In this document: positions 1-10,965 of the stretch, one piece after another | How the letters are laid out: every line of letters begins with the position of its first letter | Numbering within the stretch: position 1 is the stretch's first letter | Source of the DNA: an uncultured Pelagibacteraceae bacterium | GTDB taxonomy: Bacteria; Pseudomonadota; Alphaproteobacteria; Pelagibacterales; Pelagibacteraceae | DNA length: 64,000 bases | Direction of reading: 5' to 3' | Assembly: GCA_902610115.1 (NCBI GenBank) | Contig: CACLUK010000002.1 | Span: forward strand, 1 to 64,000 | Program-made: the position numbers and the translations under genes | Notes under the pieces: model-generated | The model's database searches: none | What the model saw: the letters and a program-made list of their open reading frames with translations, nothing else | What the model was told of the DNA's origin: nothing

Positions 1-1562
1 AAATCTTTTAACTTTTCACAAACTTGTCTTCCTGTTTTTTGAGCAAAATCTTTATGAATAATCATTGCCAAAGCATCAACTGGTTCTGAATTTACTAAAA
101 TTCCTAATTTAACTAAGTTACCTTCTCGATAATCTGAAATTTCATAATCGAAACTAGCATAGCCACTAGATACTGATTTTAGTCTGTCGTTAAAATCAAA
201 AACGACTTCATTTAGTGGTAAATCATACGAAAGAACTGCTCTATTGCCTGAATATGAAAGATTAGTTTGAATTCCTCTTTTATCTTGGCAAATCTTAATT
301 ATAGAACCTAAGTATTCATCAGGAGTGATAATAGTAGATTTTATCCATGGTTCTTCAATTTTAGTAATTTGTGACGGGTCAGGCATGTTAGATGGATTCT
401 GTAAATCAAGAGTTTCTCCTCTAATTTTATGGACCTTATAAATTACTCCAGGAGTTGTAGTAATCAAGTTTACGTCAAACTCTCTTTCCAGTCTTTCAGT
501 TATGATTTCAAGGTGCAGCAAACCTAAAAAACCACAACGAAATCCAAGTCCTAAAGCACTAGAGGACTCGGGTTCGTATGAAAAACTTGCATCATTTAAT
601 TTTAATTTTGCTAATCCATCTTTTAATTTTTGATACTCAGAACTATCAACAGGAAATAAACCACAAAATACCACAGGTTTACTAGGCTTAAAGCCCGGCA
701 ATGGATTAACAATTGGGTTTGCTGCATCACAAATAGTGTCTCCAACCTTTGTTTCTGATAATGATTTGATCCCAGTTATAATAAAACCAATTTCTCCAGA
801 ACTTAGTTCCTCTATATCGTTAGGCTTAGGTGTAAAAACTCCTACCTTTTCAATAATATGTTCTTGGTCATTGGACATTAATTTTATCTTCATGTTTTTT
901 TTTAACTTTCCATTAATAACCCTAACCAGAATTACTACTCCAAGATAACTATCATACCAGCTGTCGACTAATAAACATTTTAACTTTTCATTCAATTCTC
1001 CTATTGGAGCAGGTAATTTACTAATTATAGCTTCTAAAATTTCGTCTATACCCTCTCCAGTTTTACCTGAACAAGGAATTGCATTTGTTGTCTCAATGCC
1101 TACAACTTCTTCAATTTCTTTTTTTGTTTTCTCTAAATCTGATGCGGGTAAGTCTATTTTATTTAATACAGGTACAACTTCATGGTTTATTTCCAGTGCC
1201 TGATAAACATTTGCTAATGTTTGGGCCTCTACACCTTGTGTGCTATCAACAATAAGAAGAGATCCTTCGCACGCAGATAGTGATCTGCTAACTTCGTATC
1301 CAAAATCAACATGACCTGGTGTGTCAATAATATTTAAGATATATTTTTGCCCATCTTTAGCTTTGTAGTTTAATTTAACTGTTTGAGCTTTAATTGTTAT
1401 ACCTCTTTCCCTTTCGATATCCATTGAGTCGAGAACTTGTTGTTTCATCTCTCGGTCGGTCAACCCACCACACTTGTGGATTATTCGGTCTGCGATTGTT
1501 GATTTGCCATGATCAATGTGCGCAATTATAGAAAAATTACGTATTCTTTTTATATCTGACAT
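1..1562 (-). CDS. lepA: Elongation factor 4 (LepA), 3' end cut by window
   Basis: Translational GTPase that acts on the ribosome (back-translocation or initiation quality control in the family). Translating the minus strand from ATG at 1562 gives [21 protein letters not shown], with the P-loop AHIDHGKS at residues 14-21, then [11 protein letters not shown] (switch I), DTPGHVDF (G3) and NKID (G4). Domain II and the EF-G-like domains follow, with [14 protein letters not shown] visible. About 520 codons are present. The family is about 600 residues, so roughly 80 C-terminal residues, including most of the LepA-specific tail, lie outside the window. The start codon abuts the pheT stop codon with no gap, so it is probably the last gene of the thrS-infC-rpmI-rplT-pheS-pheT run. 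Nothing odd in the visible part. Confidence 0.96.
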   Translation of the reverse strand, partial: MSDIKRIRNFSIIAHIDHGKSTIADRIIHKCGGLTDREMKQQVLDSMDIERERGITIKAQTVKLNYKAKDGQKYILNIIDTPGHVDFGYEVSRSLSACEGSLLIVDSTQGVEAQTLANVYQALEINHEVVPVLNKIDLPASDLEKTKKEIEEVVGIETTNAIPCSGKTGEGIDEILEAIISKLPAPIGELNEKLKCLLVDSWYDSYLGVVILVRVINGKLKKNMKIKLMSNDQEHIIEKVGVFTPKPNDIEELSSGEIGFIITGIKSLSETKVGDTICDAANPIVNPLPGFKPSKPVVFCGLFPVDSSEYQKLKDGLAKLKLNDASFSYEPESSSALGLGFRCGFLGLLHLEIITERLEREFDVNLITTTPGVIYKVHKIRGETLDLQNPSNMPDPSQITKIEEPWIKSTIITPDEYLGSIIKICQDKRGIQTNLSYSGNRAVLSYDLPLNEVVFDFNDRLKSVSSGYASFDYEISDYREGNLVKLGILVNSEPVDALAMIIHKDFAQKTGRQVCEKLKD

Positions 1563-3965
1563 TTATGACCTAATAGTAGCGCCGGTTTTGTCTTTGACTA
1601 CTTTAATGATTTTATTACTTATTTCCTCTAAATCTTTTTCACCTAAAGTTTTATCTTCAGCTTGTAGGGTTACATTGATTGCAACTGATTTTTTATCCTT
1701 TGGTATATTCTCTCCTTCATAAACATCAAAAGTTCTTACATCCTGTATCAAAGAGTTATCAATTTCTCTAATAATCTTTTCTAGTAAGCCAATTTTAAAA
1801 ATTTTATCAATTACAAAGGCAAAATCCCTTTCTGATTTCTGATAATCTGAAGGGTGAAAGCTTGTCTTACTTTGTCTTAATTTTTTGTTTGGTTCAGGAA
1901 AATTTTTCAAAAAAATTTCAAATCCAAAAATATTTCTGTCTTTACAATCCATTTTTTTTATAATGGCTGGATGTATTTCACCAAAATAAGCTAAATTGGG
2001 TCCTTTTTCTGATTTTAGTGTAATAGATCCTGATCTTCCAGGATGATAACTATATTTAGTGTTATCGCTAACAAAAAGATTTTTTTCCTCAATACCAAGT
2101 TCAACTAAAGTTCTTATAACATCACTTTTAATATCAAAAATATCTACTTCTCTCTCTTTATCTAGCCAACTTTTTCTATTTATCTTTCCAGATTTTAAAC
2201 CTCCTACTACAATTTGTTGTTCTCCTGGATTTTTTCCAAAAAATGTAGGCCCAATTTCAAATAAAGATAAGTCTTCGTATCCTCTATCTTGATTTTTTTT
2301 AAGGTAAATTGCTAAATTAGAAAAAATTGAACGTCTCAAAACATCAAGATCAGAAGAAATTGGATTAAGTATTGAAATTTCTTTTTCACCTTTGGAAAAC
2401 TGTTTGTCAATTTTAGAATCTGTAAATGACCAAGTTACTATTTCCATGTAGCCTTTTGATGCTAAAGATCTCTGTGATAAGTGAAAAAGTTTTTGTTTAT
2501 AATTTAAAGTATCTTGAGTTCTATTTTTGATAGGTGTAATTAATTTTATTTTATTAAATCCTTTGATCCGAATTAGTTCCTCAATTAAATCTTCATCCAA
2601 ACTTATATCTGGCCTCCAGCTTGGTACTTCAACTTTTATGGCTTTTTTATTTTTTTTACATTTAAAACCAAGCGATGATAAAATTTTGTCAATTTCATTT
2701 GCAGTGATTGAAATACCAATTAATTTCTCAAATTTTTCTATTTGAAAGTTAATTACCTTATTTTTTTGGTAAGTCTTCCCAGTAATCAGGAATTTGCTAG
2801 CTTCCCCTCCACAAATTTTTAAAATTAGTTCAGTCGCAAGTTCTAACCCCTCTTTGATGGAAACAGGATCAATTCCTCGTTCAAATCTGTATTTTGCATC
2901 AGTGTTTATATTTAGTGCTCTAGCTGTTTTTCTTATTGAAGCTGGCCTGAAATAAGCAGCCTCTAAAAGCACATTTTTTGTGTCTAATTCGGTAGAAGTC
3001 GTAATTCCTCCGATAATTCCGCCCAAACCAAGAATGCCGGATTTATCAGAAATCACACACATGTCTTTTTTTAATTTATATTCTTTATTATCTAATGCCT
3101 CAAACGTCTCACCCTCTCTGGCATTTCTAACTATAATTTCTTTGTTAATTTTATCTGCATCATAGGCATGCAATGGTCTATTTAGGTCATACATTACATA
3201 ATTTGTAATATCTACTACAGCAGAGATAGGTTTTAAACCCAGTGTGATTAGCTTATTTTTTAACCATTCAGGACTTTCTTTGTTAGTGATATTTTTAATA
3301 TAACAACTTCCAAAGATATCACATCCTTGGTTCTTTTCTTTTGAGATAGAGGTTTTTATTTGGTGTTTAATATTTTGTTTAATTTTTTTTCTTTTTATTT
3401 GTATTAATTTTCCAACTCCTGTTGATGAGAGATCTCTTGCAATACCTCTAACGCCTAAACAATCAGCACGGTTAGGGGTTATGGAAATATCAATGGCTTT
3501 TTGTGAACTGCTTTTAAAATAACTTTTTCCTATCTCTTTCTCTTTATTTTTAAGTTCGATAATCCCTTCACTTTCATTAGATAAATTTAGTTCACTTTCG
3601 GAGCAAAGCATGCCTCTCGACTCAACACCTCTTATTTTGACCACTTTTAATTCAAGATTAGTTTTTGGAATTACTGCTCCAGGAGGTGCATAGATTGTGA
3701 TTAGACCTTCTCTAGCATTTTGAGCTCCACATACAACTTTTAAAATTTCTTTACCACCAATGGTAACATCGCATACTTTTAACTTATCAGCATTTGGATG
3801 TTTTTCAGCTTTTAAAACTTTTGCAATTTTAAACTTACTAAACTGGTCAGTATTTTCATTTACACCTTCGACCTCGAGTCCGATATTTGTAAGCCGATCA
3901 ATAATCTCATTTTCTTTAGCTGATGTTTTAAGATGTTCTTTGAGCCATGGTATTGTTATGATCAT
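1563..3965 (-). CDS. pheT: Phenylalanine-tRNA ligase beta subunit
   Basis: Beta chain of the cytoplasmic alpha2-beta2 enzyme that charges tRNA-Phe. It carries the editing site and the tRNA contacts. At 800 residues it has the usual bacterial length. Domains in order: N-terminal OB-fold tRNA-binding domain (about 40-150, with [12 protein letters not shown]), B3/B4 editing region (about 210-390, with [21 protein letters not shown]), B5 (about 400-480), catalytic-like core, and a C-terminal FDX-ACB anticodon-binding domain (about 705-799, [15 protein letters not shown]). The start overlaps the pheS stop by 4 bp, which points to translational coupling and fixed 1:1 output. Its stop touches the lepA start. 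Confidence 0.97.
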   Translation of the reverse strand: MIITIPWLKEHLKTSAKENEIIDRLTNIGLEVEGVNENTDQFSKFKIAKVLKAEKHPNADKLKVCDVTIGGKEILKVVCGAQNAREGLITIYAPPGAVIPKTNLELKVVKIRGVESRGMLCSESELNLSNESEGIIELKNKEKEIGKSYFKSSSQKAIDISITPNRADCLGVRGIARDLSSTGVGKLIQIKRKKIKQNIKHQIKTSISKEKNQGCDIFGSCYIKNITNKESPEWLKNKLITLGLKPISAVVDITNYVMYDLNRPLHAYDADKINKEIIVRNAREGETFEALDNKEYKLKKDMCVISDKSGILGLGGIIGGITTSTELDTKNVLLEAAYFRPASIRKTARALNINTDAKYRFERGIDPVSIKEGLELATELILKICGGEASKFLITGKTYQKNKVINFQIEKFEKLIGISITANEIDKILSSLGFKCKKNKKAIKVEVPSWRPDISLDEDLIEELIRIKGFNKIKLITPIKNRTQDTLNYKQKLFHLSQRSLASKGYMEIVTWSFTDSKIDKQFSKGEKEISILNPISSDLDVLRRSIFSNLAIYLKKNQDRGYEDLSLFEIGPTFFGKNPGEQQIVVGGLKSGKINRKSWLDKEREVDIFDIKSDVIRTLVELGIEEKNLFVSDNTKYSYHPGRSGSITLKSEKGPNLAYFGEIHPAIIKKMDCKDRNIFGFEIFLKNFPEPNKKLRQSKTSFHPSDYQKSERDFAFVIDKIFKIGLLEKIIREIDNSLIQDVRTFDVYEGENIPKDKKSVAINVTLQAEDKTLGEKDLEEISNKIIKVVKDKTGATIRS

Positions 3966-5029
3966 TTACTCAGCCCTCTATAGTTTGTTGGAACATCTAA
4001 CGGATCAAAGCCAAAATGACTTAGCCACCTGTAATCTGCCTCAAAGAAAGCTCTTAAATCATTTATTCCATATTTTAACATTGCTAAACGATCGATGCCT
4101 ATTCCGAATGCAAATCCTTGATACTTTTTTGTATTGATTTTTACATTTTTTAATACATTAGGATGAACCATTCCGCATCCTAAAACTTCTAACCATTTAT
4201 TCCCTTCTCCAATAATTATTTTTCCTTTTTCAATTTTATAACCAATATCAACTTCTGCCGAAGGCTCTGTAAAAGGAAAATGACTTGGTCTAAATCTCAT
4301 TTTTACATTTTTGACTTCAAAAAATTCCTTTATAAAATAATCAAGGCAGCCTTTGAGGTGTCCCATTGTAATACCTTTATCTATATGAAGCCCTTCAAGT
4401 TGATGAAACATTGGAGCGTGAGTCTGGTCACTGTCACACCTGTAAGTTCTCCCAGGAACTATTATTTTAAAAGGGGGTTTGCCCGACATCATTGTTCTAA
4501 TCTGAACTGGAGATGTATGTGTTCTTAACAGTAATTTTTTATTTTCCTCTATATAAAAAGTATCATGCATGTCTCTTGCAGGATGTTCTTCAGGCGTATT
4601 TAAAGCTGTGAAATTATTATATTCTGACTCAACATCAGGCCCTTCAGCAACTGAAAATCCTATTTCTGAAAAAATAGAAGATATTTCGTCTATAACTTGT
4701 GACACTGGATGAATTTTACCTTGCCGACTAGGCCTTATTGGAAGAGTAACATCAACCTTTTCATTTTTAAGTTTTTCATTAATTTCACTAGTTTCAATTT
4801 CAATATTTTTTTGTTCTAACTGATTTGTAAGATCATCTTTAATTTTATTTAAATTTGAGGCAAAGTCTTTTCTTTTTTCAGGATCAAGGGAGCCTAGGTT
4901 TTTAAATTGTTTTGTAATTTCACCATTTTTACCAAAAAATTCTGATTTTAAATTTTGTAAATCTTCCTTATTTTTAACAGAATCAATTTTTGCATTGAAA
5001 ATAGAATTTATTTTATCTAAATCACTCAT
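3962..5029 (-). CDS. pheS: Phenylalanine-tRNA ligase alpha subunit
   Basis: Catalytic subunit of phenylalanyl-tRNA synthetase, a class II enzyme. The 355 residues match the family. The first ~95 residues are charged and probably form the coiled-coil tRNA arm. The catalytic domain shows the motif 2 region ([19 protein letters not shown]), then [33 protein letters not shown], and motif 3 [17 protein letters not shown] near residue 310. It lies directly before pheT with a 4-bp overlap and 48 bp after rplT. The class II bacterial gene order rplT-pheS-pheT seen here is widespread. Confidence 0.97.
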   Translation of the reverse strand: MSDLDKINSIFNAKIDSVKNKEDLQNLKSEFFGKNGEITKQFKNLGSLDPEKRKDFASNLNKIKDDLTNQLEQKNIEIETSEINEKLKNEKVDVTLPIRPSRQGKIHPVSQVIDEISSIFSEIGFSVAEGPDVESEYNNFTALNTPEEHPARDMHDTFYIEENKKLLLRTHTSPVQIRTMMSGKPPFKIIVPGRTYRCDSDQTHAPMFHQLEGLHIDKGITMGHLKGCLDYFIKEFFEVKNVKMRFRPSHFPFTEPSAEVDIGYKIEKGKIIIGEGNKWLEVLGCGMVHPNVLKNVKINTKKYQGFAFGIGIDRLAMLKYGINDLRAFFEADYRWLSHFGFDPLDVPTNYRGLSK

Positions 5030-5077
5030 CAGATAATTGATTTTTTATATTAAGTTGATGTTAAATCAAAGACTCTT

Positions 5078-5434
5078 TTAATTAAGGGAAGATTGAACCT
5101 TTTTTACCACTGATTTAAAGACTTCTGGGTTATTGTAAGCTAGTTCAGCCAAAACTTTTCTATCTAATTTTATTTTGGATTTAGCTAATCCGTTAATAAA
5201 TTTTGCATATGTTAGACCTTCCGCTCTTACTCCTGCATTAATTCTCTGAATCCAAAGCGATCTGAAATCTCTTTTTTTTGCTTTTCTGTCTCGGTAAGCA
5301 TATTGCATTGCTTTCTCCATAGCTTGACGAGCAATTCTAATTGTGTTTTTTCTTCTACCGTATTGACCTTTTACAGATTTTAGAACTTTTTTATGTTTTG
5401 CTCTACTAACTACCCCTCTTTTCGTTCTAGCCAT
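5078..5434 (-). CDS. rplT: 50S ribosomal protein L20
   Basis: Primary 23S rRNA-binding protein needed for early 50S assembly. In many bacteria it also represses its own operon. The 118 residues are the standard length. Family sequence is clear: [16 protein letters not shown] at the start, [15 protein letters not shown], and [13 protein letters not shown] in the globular C-terminal half. It starts one base after the rpmI stop. A good ribosome site, GAGAGGA, lies inside the end of rpmI about 5 nt before the ATG, one of the few clear Shine-Dalgarno sequences in the window. Confidence 0.98.
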   Translation of the reverse strand: MARTKRGVVSRAKHKKVLKSVKGQYGRRKNTIRIARQAMEKAMQYAYRDRKAKKRDFRSLWIQRINAGVRAEGLTYAKFINGLAKSKIKLDRKVLAELAYNNPEVFKSVVKKVQSSLN

Positions 5435-5435
5435 A

Positions 5436-5642
5436 TTATCCTCTCAAGTTATATGGCATATACGATTTAACAATTTTAGAGTCTTGTTTAGTCATAATTG
5501 TTGTGCCTCTTTGTTTTCTTATTTGTGAGTTGGTTCTTTTAATCATTCCATGTCTTTTTCCAGCTTGTGGCATTTTAATTTTTCCAGAAGCCGTAAATCT
5601 AAATCTTTTTTTTGCAGAGCTTTTTGTTTTCAATTTAGGCAT
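5436..5642 (-). CDS. rpmI: 50S ribosomal protein L35
   Basis: Small basic 50S subunit protein. The 68 residues begin [20 protein letters not shown] and include [14 protein letters not shown], typical of bL35. It sits between infC and rplT as in most bacteria. The 59-bp gap to infC contains a 6-bp inverted repeat (ATTAGC at 5666-5671 with GCTAAT at 5687-5692). This is where an L20-responsive leader could lie, but I cannot model a known L20 site from sequence alone. Confidence 0.97.
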   Translation of the reverse strand: MPKLKTKSSAKKRFRFTASGKIKMPQAGKRHGMIKRTNSQIRKQRGTTIMTKQDSKIVKSYMPYNLRG

Positions 5643-5701
5643 AAATATCTCGGTCTTATATAGGCATTAGCTTTTCTTAGCAAGTCGCTAATATTATTGA
5701 T

Positions 5702-6247
5702 TTAGATAGGTTGAATGATCATTACCATCTGTTTGCCTTCAAATTTGGGCTGGCTTTCAACTTTTGCTATATCTTTAGTTTCCTCAATAATTTTATTCAT
5801 TAATTCTTTTCCAAGTTCAGTGTGTTGCATTTCTCGGCCTTTGAATTTTACGGTAAATTTCACTTTATCTCCTTTAGTTATAAATTTTTTGGCATTCTTA
5901 ATTTTGAAGTTATAATCATGTGTTTCAGTGCCTGGTCTTAACTTTATTTCTTTAAGTGAAACAATTTTTTGTTTTTTCTTTGCCTGATTAGCTTTTTTTT
6001 GTAAATCATATTTATATTTTCCCATATCCATTATCTTACATACTGGTGGGTTAGCATTGGGAGATATTTCTATTAAATCTAATTCCTCTTGTTTAGCTAG
6101 CTCAATTGCTTTTTTAAGCGGCACAACTCCTAAATTTGCTCCATCACTTCCAATCACTTGAACATCTAATGCTCTTATACGTTCGTTGGCTCTTGGACCT
6201 TGAGGTTTTGTTCTTCTTTGAAAGTAATTTGGTTTGGAGTTTGACAC
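5702..6247 (-). CDS. infC: Translation initiation factor IF-3
   Basis: Binds the 30S subunit, keeps subunits apart and checks start-codon pairing. The 181 residues show the N-domain (GPRANERIRALDVQVIGSDGANLG), the linker helix, and the C-domain with KEIKLRPGTETHDYNFK and the ending MVMIIQP. The start codon read here is GTG (5245-type alternatives were not found upstream in frame because the thrS stop codon abuts it). Many bacteria use AUU for infC as part of autoregulation. This copy uses GTG with zero spacing to thrS, so its ribosome site would lie inside thrS. The start could instead be an unseen non-standard codon, but GTG is adequate. Confidence 0.96.
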   Translation of the reverse strand: MSNSKPNYFQRRTKPQGPRANERIRALDVQVIGSDGANLGVVPLKKAIELAKQEELDLIEISPNANPPVCKIMDMGKYKYDLQKKANQAKKKQKIVSLKEIKLRPGTETHDYNFKIKNAKKFITKGDKVKFTVKFKGREMQHTELGKELMNKIIEETKDIAKVESQPKFEGKQMVMIIQPI

Positions 6248-8167
6248 TTAATTTAAAGGCAGCTTATTTAAATCAATCATATTTTTAATCAATTCTTCTC
6301 TTTTCATAATTTCTTGTTTGTCTGAACCCAATCTTCGCACAGTAACTGTATTGTCTGCAACTTCTTTTTTTCCACATACAATTATGAAAGGGACTTTTGC
6401 AAGAGAATACTCTCTTACTTTATAGTTTATTTTCTCATTTCTTAAATCCATTTCACATTTTATACCCTCTTTAAATAAATCTTCAAATAATTTTTTAACA
6501 TAGTTATTGCTATCTTCCGCTATAGGACAAACTACTGCTTGTGCTGGAGATAACCAGAAAGGTAATTTACCTGCGTAATTTTCAATTAAAATTCCTATAA
6601 ATCTCTCTAGTGAGCCAAATAAAGCCCTATGTAACATTACTGGAATTTTTTTATTTCCATCTTTTGCAACATAGGATGCGCCAAGTCTACTTGGTAAATT
6701 TAGATCTACTTGCAGTGTTCCACATTGCCAGTCTCTACCAATTGCATCTCTTAAAACAAATTCAATTTTAGGACCGTAAAATGCACCCTCTCCTTTATTA
6801 ATAGTATATTCAAGATTTGATTTTTTTATTGCGGTTAAGAGTGCAGCTTCTGACTTGTCCCAAATAATATCGTCTCCTACTCTTTGCTTTGGTCTATCTG
6901 AATACTTTAATATTACATCTTTAAATCCAAGGTCTTTGTAAATTTCCAAAATTAGTTTTGTTACTGCTAAAGACTCCTCTGTGATTTGATCTTCAGTACA
7001 AAAAATATGCGCGTCATCCTGAGTAAATGCCCTAACTCTCAATAATCCATGCAATGCTCCTGAAGGTTCATATCTATGAACTTTTCCAAACTCAGAAAGT
7101 TTTAAAGGAAGGTCTCTATAACTTTTTAGACCTTGATTAAAAATTTGAACACAACCTGGGCAGTTCATTGGTTTTACCGCAAACGTTTTTTCATCTGGGG
7201 TTTCTGAAGTGAACATATGCTGACCGAATTTCTCCCAATGTCCAGATTTTTCCCACAAAGATTTATCAAGAAGTTCTGGAGTGTTAATTTCCTTGTATCC
7301 TGCAAGCCTTTGTTTCATTCTCATATATTCAATTAGTCTTTGAAATAACAACCAACCCTTTTCGTGCCAAAAAACAGATCCCGGGCTCTCTTCTCGAAAA
7401 TGGAACAAATCCATTTCCTTTCCTAATTTTCTATGATCTCTTTTTTCAGCTTCTTCTAAACGATGAAGATATTCGTCCAGATCTTTCTTTGTACTCCAGC
7501 AAGTCCCGTAAATTCTTTGTAACATTTCATTGTTTGAGTCACCTCTCCAGTAAGCTCCTGATACTTTTGTAAGTTTAAATGCTTTTCCGATTTTGCCAGA
7601 AGATACTAAATGAGGCCCTCTACACAAATCATGCCAGTTATCTCCGTGATGATAGATAGAGAGCTCCTCGCTTGTTGGAATGCTTTCAATAATTTCGGCT
7701 TTGTACTTTTCGCCTATCTTTTTAAAATGTTTTATTGCCTTGTCCCTCTCCCAAACTTCTCTTTTTGTTTTGACATCTCTATCGATTATTTCTGACATTT
7801 TTTTTTCAATTTTTATTAAGTCATCGCTTGTAAAAGGTTCACTTCTTGCAAAGTCATAATAAAAACCATTTTCTATAACTGGGCCAATGGTAACCTGCGT
7901 TCCCGGAAATAATTCTTGAACTGCCATTGCCATTATGTGAGCTGCGTCATGTCTTATAACTTCAAGACCCTCTTTATCTTTGGATGTAATAATTCTTACT
8001 TTTGAGTCTTTTATTATCTCATGACTTAAATCTTTTAAGGCTCCATTTACTTCCATAATTAAAGCTGATTTTTCAAGCGATTTACTAATTTGTTTTATAA
8101 GTTCGATTCCATTAATGGATTTCTTAAAAGGAATTTTTTTTCCATCTAGTAATTGAATTTCGGGCAT
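6248..8167 (-). CDS. thrS: Threonine-tRNA ligase
   Basis: Charges tRNA-Thr in the cytoplasm, with editing of mischarged serine. The 639 residues are standard. Domains: N-terminal TGS (about 1-62), N2 editing domain with the zinc-type histidines in HDAAHIMAMAVQ (about 74-85) and the SAD motif YHHGDNWHDLCRGPHL, class II core with FAVKPMNCPGCVQIF and HRYEPSGALHGLLRVRAFTQDDAH, and a C-terminal anticodon-binding domain with KVPFIIVCGKKE. It overlaps the preceding glycosyltransferase stop by one base (8167). No T-box or other leader is possible immediately upstream, because coding sequence runs directly into it. Confidence 0.97.
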   Translation of the reverse strand: MPEIQLLDGKKIPFKKSINGIELIKQISKSLEKSALIMEVNGALKDLSHEIIKDSKVRIITSKDKEGLEVIRHDAAHIMAMAVQELFPGTQVTIGPVIENGFYYDFARSEPFTSDDLIKIEKKMSEIIDRDVKTKREVWERDKAIKHFKKIGEKYKAEIIESIPTSEELSIYHHGDNWHDLCRGPHLVSSGKIGKAFKLTKVSGAYWRGDSNNEMLQRIYGTCWSTKKDLDEYLHRLEEAEKRDHRKLGKEMDLFHFREESPGSVFWHEKGWLLFQRLIEYMRMKQRLAGYKEINTPELLDKSLWEKSGHWEKFGQHMFTSETPDEKTFAVKPMNCPGCVQIFNQGLKSYRDLPLKLSEFGKVHRYEPSGALHGLLRVRAFTQDDAHIFCTEDQITEESLAVTKLILEIYKDLGFKDVILKYSDRPKQRVGDDIIWDKSEAALLTAIKKSNLEYTINKGEGAFYGPKIEFVLRDAIGRDWQCGTLQVDLNLPSRLGASYVAKDGNKKIPVMLHRALFGSLERFIGILIENYAGKLPFWLSPAQAVVCPIAEDSNNYVKKLFEDLFKEGIKCEMDLRNEKINYKVREYSLAKVPFIIVCGKKEVADNTVTVRRLGSDKQEIMKREELIKNMIDLNKLPLN

Positions 8168-9324
8168 TAATTTTTCAATAATTTCTTATATTCTTTTAAA
8201 TTTGATTCACACATTATCTCAACGTCAAATTTTTTTGTTACGTTTTTTCTACCTTCGTTTCCCATTAATTTCAACTCTTCTTGATTTAATTGATTAACAG
8301 TATTTAAATTTTTCGCAAGTTCTCTTGGATCGTCATGTTTATACAAAAATCCAGATTTTCTATTTAAAACTGTTTCTTTTGATCCCCCAATATTACTTGC
8401 AATAATTGGTTTGCCCATTGATTGAGATTCTACAGCGACTCGTCCGAAAGCCTCAGGTTCAATTGAGGCTGAAACTACTACATCTGCTAAGGAATAAGCT
8501 AAAGGCATTTCTCCACAATGACTAATAAATTTTACTTTTTTAGTTAAACTATATCTCTCAACTAGACTGATAAGTTTTTTTGAATAAACCTTTCTACCTT
8601 GATCAGAACCAAGCAAAATAGCTTGAAAATTTGAAATATTATAGTCCTCAATTAAAATATTTAATGACTCAATGAATTTTTCTTGTCCTTTCCATGATGT
8701 TAATCTACCTGGCATTAGGATTGTAAATTTATTAGGCTCTAAATCCCATTCTCTTTTTAATTTTTCTTGTTTTAGAATAGAGATATTTTTTTGATTAAAG
8801 TAATCTATATTTATTCCTCTAAAAATAACTCTTAATTTTTTTTTCTTATTTAAATACTCATTATAATGTTCATTTATATGACTGAAAATGAAATTTGATC
8901 CAGCAATAGTGAGTTTTGACCTTAACATTATACTATTATAAAATTTTTTAAATTTATTTTTAAAATTATAAGTTCCATGAAATGTTGTTACAAAAATTGT
9001 ATTTGTAATAATACATGCAAAATAACACGACCAGGCTGGAGCTCTACTTCTTGCATGTACAATATTTATTTTTTTGAAAATGATTAAAATTGATAAAAAT
9101 AAAGCATTTAGAATAATCAATATTGGATTTTTTGAGTGGACTGGAAGTTTAAAAATCTTTACTTTATTTTTTTTTACAAATTTAATTAATTCTCCACCTG
9201 AAGTAGCAATAAATGAGCCACAATCCTGCTCTGCAAGATAATGAGCAATATCATAACAGCCTGTTTCAGCACCTCCATACCCGAGTTTTGGGATTACTTG
9301 TAAAACATTTATTTTAGCATTCAT
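8167..9324 (-). CDS. Glycosyltransferase family 4 (GT-B fold)
   Basis: Likely transfers a sugar from a nucleotide donor in envelope glycan or lipopolysaccharide synthesis. Acceptor and sugar are not readable from sequence. N-terminal domain begins INVLQVIPKLGYGGAE. The C-terminal Rossmann-like domain has ILMPGRLTSWKGQ and the donor-binding signature EPEAFGRVAVESQSMGKPIIAS. I start at ATG 9324 (MNAKINVLQ, 385 residues). An upstream TTG at 9345 would add seven residues, but AAAGAAG lies immediately before the ATG. It is the first gene of the translation run by spacing (one-base overlap with thrS), an odd partner that probably shares the transcript. Confidence 0.85.
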   Translation of the reverse strand: MNAKINVLQVIPKLGYGGAETGCYDIAHYLAEQDCGSFIATSGGELIKFVKKNKVKIFKLPVHSKNPILIILNALFLSILIIFKKINIVHARSRAPAWSCYFACIITNTIFVTTFHGTYNFKNKFKKFYNSIMLRSKLTIAGSNFIFSHINEHYNEYLNKKKKLRVIFRGINIDYFNQKNISILKQEKLKREWDLEPNKFTILMPGRLTSWKGQEKFIESLNILIEDYNISNFQAILLGSDQGRKVYSKKLISLVERYSLTKKVKFISHCGEMPLAYSLADVVVSASIEPEAFGRVAVESQSMGKPIIASNIGGSKETVLNRKSGFLYKHDDPRELAKNLNTVNQLNQEELKLMGNEGRKNVTKKFDVEIMCESNLKEYKKLLKN

Positions 9325-9360
9325 CTTCTTTATATATAATAACAATTATTTAATCGTTAT

Positions 9361-10116
9361 ATGAAAAAATTTAATTATCTAAAAATTTCGAATACCAAAA
9401 AGCTAAGATATATAGACAATTATTTTAGAAAGAAGCTATATATAATTTTTCTTCCAGGTTTTATGTCTGATATAGAAGGTGAAAAACCTCAAACTCTTTT
9501 AAAATTCACAAAAATGAACAAATTGGGTTTTTTAAGTTTAGAATACTCTGGTCATGGAAAATCTTCAGGTATTTTTACTAAAGGGAACATAAGTGTTTGG
9601 TCAAAGGATGCTAAGACCGTAATAAAAAAGCTTGTTAAAAAAAATAATTTTATCTTAATTGGCTCAAGTATGGGAGCATGGATAGCATTAAATCAATTTA
9701 ATTATTTTAAGTCACAAATTAAAGGATTTATTGGAATAGGTCCAGCTCCAGAGTTTTTGAAAAGATTAATGTGGGATAAATTTCCTAAGAAAACAAAAAG
9801 AGAATTACTTAAAACAGGAAAAATTTTGATCAAGAATGGGGGTTATGAATATCCAATAACTTTACAATTAATAAAAGATGGAAAAAAAAATAAGGTTTTA
9901 AATAAAAAAATTAATACAAATATTAAAGTAACAATGATACATGGTCAAAAAGATGAAGTTGTCCCAACTATATACTCAAAGTATGTTTTGAAAATATTTA
10001 AAAAAGCCAAAAAGAAAAAAGTAATTATTAAAAACGGTGATCATAGCTTATCTAATAAAAGGTCCTTAAAAAGAATTGTTAAAGAATTAGAGATTATTAT
10101 TAAAGATATAATCTAA
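9361..10116 (+). CDS. Alpha/beta hydrolase, ABHD10-like
   Basis: Serine hydrolase, probably a thioesterase or esterase acting on a small acyl substrate. The true substrate is unknown. The 251 residues have the oxyanion strand IIFLPGFMSD, the sequence LEYSGHGKSSG typical of the ABHD10/palmitoyl-thioesterase-like group, the nucleophile elbow GSSMGA (Ser near residue 102), a likely acid in HGQKDEVVP, and the catalytic His in NGDHSLS near the C-terminus. It is divergent from the GT4 gene with 36 bp between starts. Its last 30 bp overlap the end of the convergent SDR gene. Confidence 0.8.
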   Translation: MKKFNYLKISNTKKLRYIDNYFRKKLYIIFLPGFMSDIEGEKPQTLLKFTKMNKLGFLSLEYSGHGKSSGIFTKGNISVWSKDAKTVIKKLVKKNNFILIGSSMGAWIALNQFNYFKSQIKGFIGIGPAPEFLKRLMWDKFPKKTKRELLKTGKILIKNGGYEYPITLQLIKDGKKNKVLNKKINTNIKVTMIHGQKDEVVPTIYSKYVLKIFKKAKKKKVIIKNGDHSLSNKRSLKRIVKELEIIIKDII

Positions 10117-10965
10117 CCCTTCAACATATGTTGGAAATTTTAAATTATATTTAAAAAAGGCTTTCATCTTTCTGTTATCTACTTTTTTAGAATCTTTATA
10201 AAAGTTTTGCAACATTTCACTTTCGACTTCTTCGATTTTCACTGTATTCGGATTTTCCAGATTAAGTAGTTTTGCACCATAAGCTGCTACCTCTCTCTGC
10301 GAAGCAGGTTTATCGTCAGAAATATTATAAATTTCATTATTCTTAAAATTGTTAAGAGATTTGAATAAAATATTAGCTATATCCTCAACATGAATTCTTG
10401 AAAAAAAATGATTTTTTTTATCTACGATTTGTAATTTACCTTTTTGTAATCTTTTTAAAACGTTAAACTCATTAGAGTATATCCCAGCTAATCTAAAAAT
10501 TTGTAAAGGGTATTTATTTTTGTTTGATAATTTTTTCCACGTATTTTCTGCTGCTAATCTACTTGACCCATTAGAAGACGTTGGTTTCGTTGTGCTATTT
10601 TCATTTACCCATTCACCTTTGTGATCACCATAAACACTAGTCGCTGATAAATAAGTTATCCATTTGCAATTAGGTATATTTTTAAGTCTCCTTTCAAAGT
10701 AATTAGCGACTATATCTTTGCCTTCAATTGGTGGAATGGAAATCAGAATATAATTTGCTTCCTCTATTTTTTTAATAATAGAGTTATCAAAATTTTCATT
10801 GGTAAAGTGATATGATGTTATTTTAAAATTATTAAACTCTATTTTGTGGGTTTCTTGTCTAGAAGTAATACTTAAGTCAAAATCTTTTTTTTCTTGAATT
10901 AATTTGTTAATAAAACATTCTGCTACTTGGCCAAAACCAAAGCAAAAGATATTTATTTTACTCAT
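10087..10965 (-). CDS. NAD(P)-dependent SDR/epimerase-like protein (YeeZ type)
   Basis: Extended short-chain dehydrogenase fold of 292 residues with a degenerate cofactor loop FCFGFGQVAE near the N-terminus, the strand-4 region WITYLSATSVYGDHKG, and FSRIHVEDIANIL, which is a usual epimerase-family segment. The classical YxxxK is not obvious: the corresponding area reads SSNGSSRLAAENTW. This matches the YeeZ-like group, whose members lack the Tyr. Reaction unknown. It overlaps gltB by one base and follows it on the same strand, so it probably rides on the gltD-gltB transcript. The 3' end overlaps the convergent hydrolase gene. Confidence 0.78.
   Translation of the reverse strand: MSKINIFCFGFGQVAECFINKLIQEKKDFDLSITSRQETHKIEFNNFKITSYHFTNENFDNSIIKKIEEANYILISIPPIEGKDIVANYFERRLKNIPNCKWITYLSATSVYGDHKGEWVNENSTTKPTSSNGSSRLAAENTWKKLSNKNKYPLQIFRLAGIYSNEFNVLKRLQKGKLQIVDKKNHFFSRIHVEDIANILFKSLNNFKNNEIYNISDDKPASQREVAAYGAKLLNLENPNTVKIEEVESEMLQNFYKDSKKVDNRKMKAFFKYNLKFPTYVEGLDYIFNNNL

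Noticed and set aside
3760..4137. 125-residue ORF antisense across pheT/pheS
   Set aside because: Shadow frame; both strands cannot be coding here and pheS/pheT are well supported.
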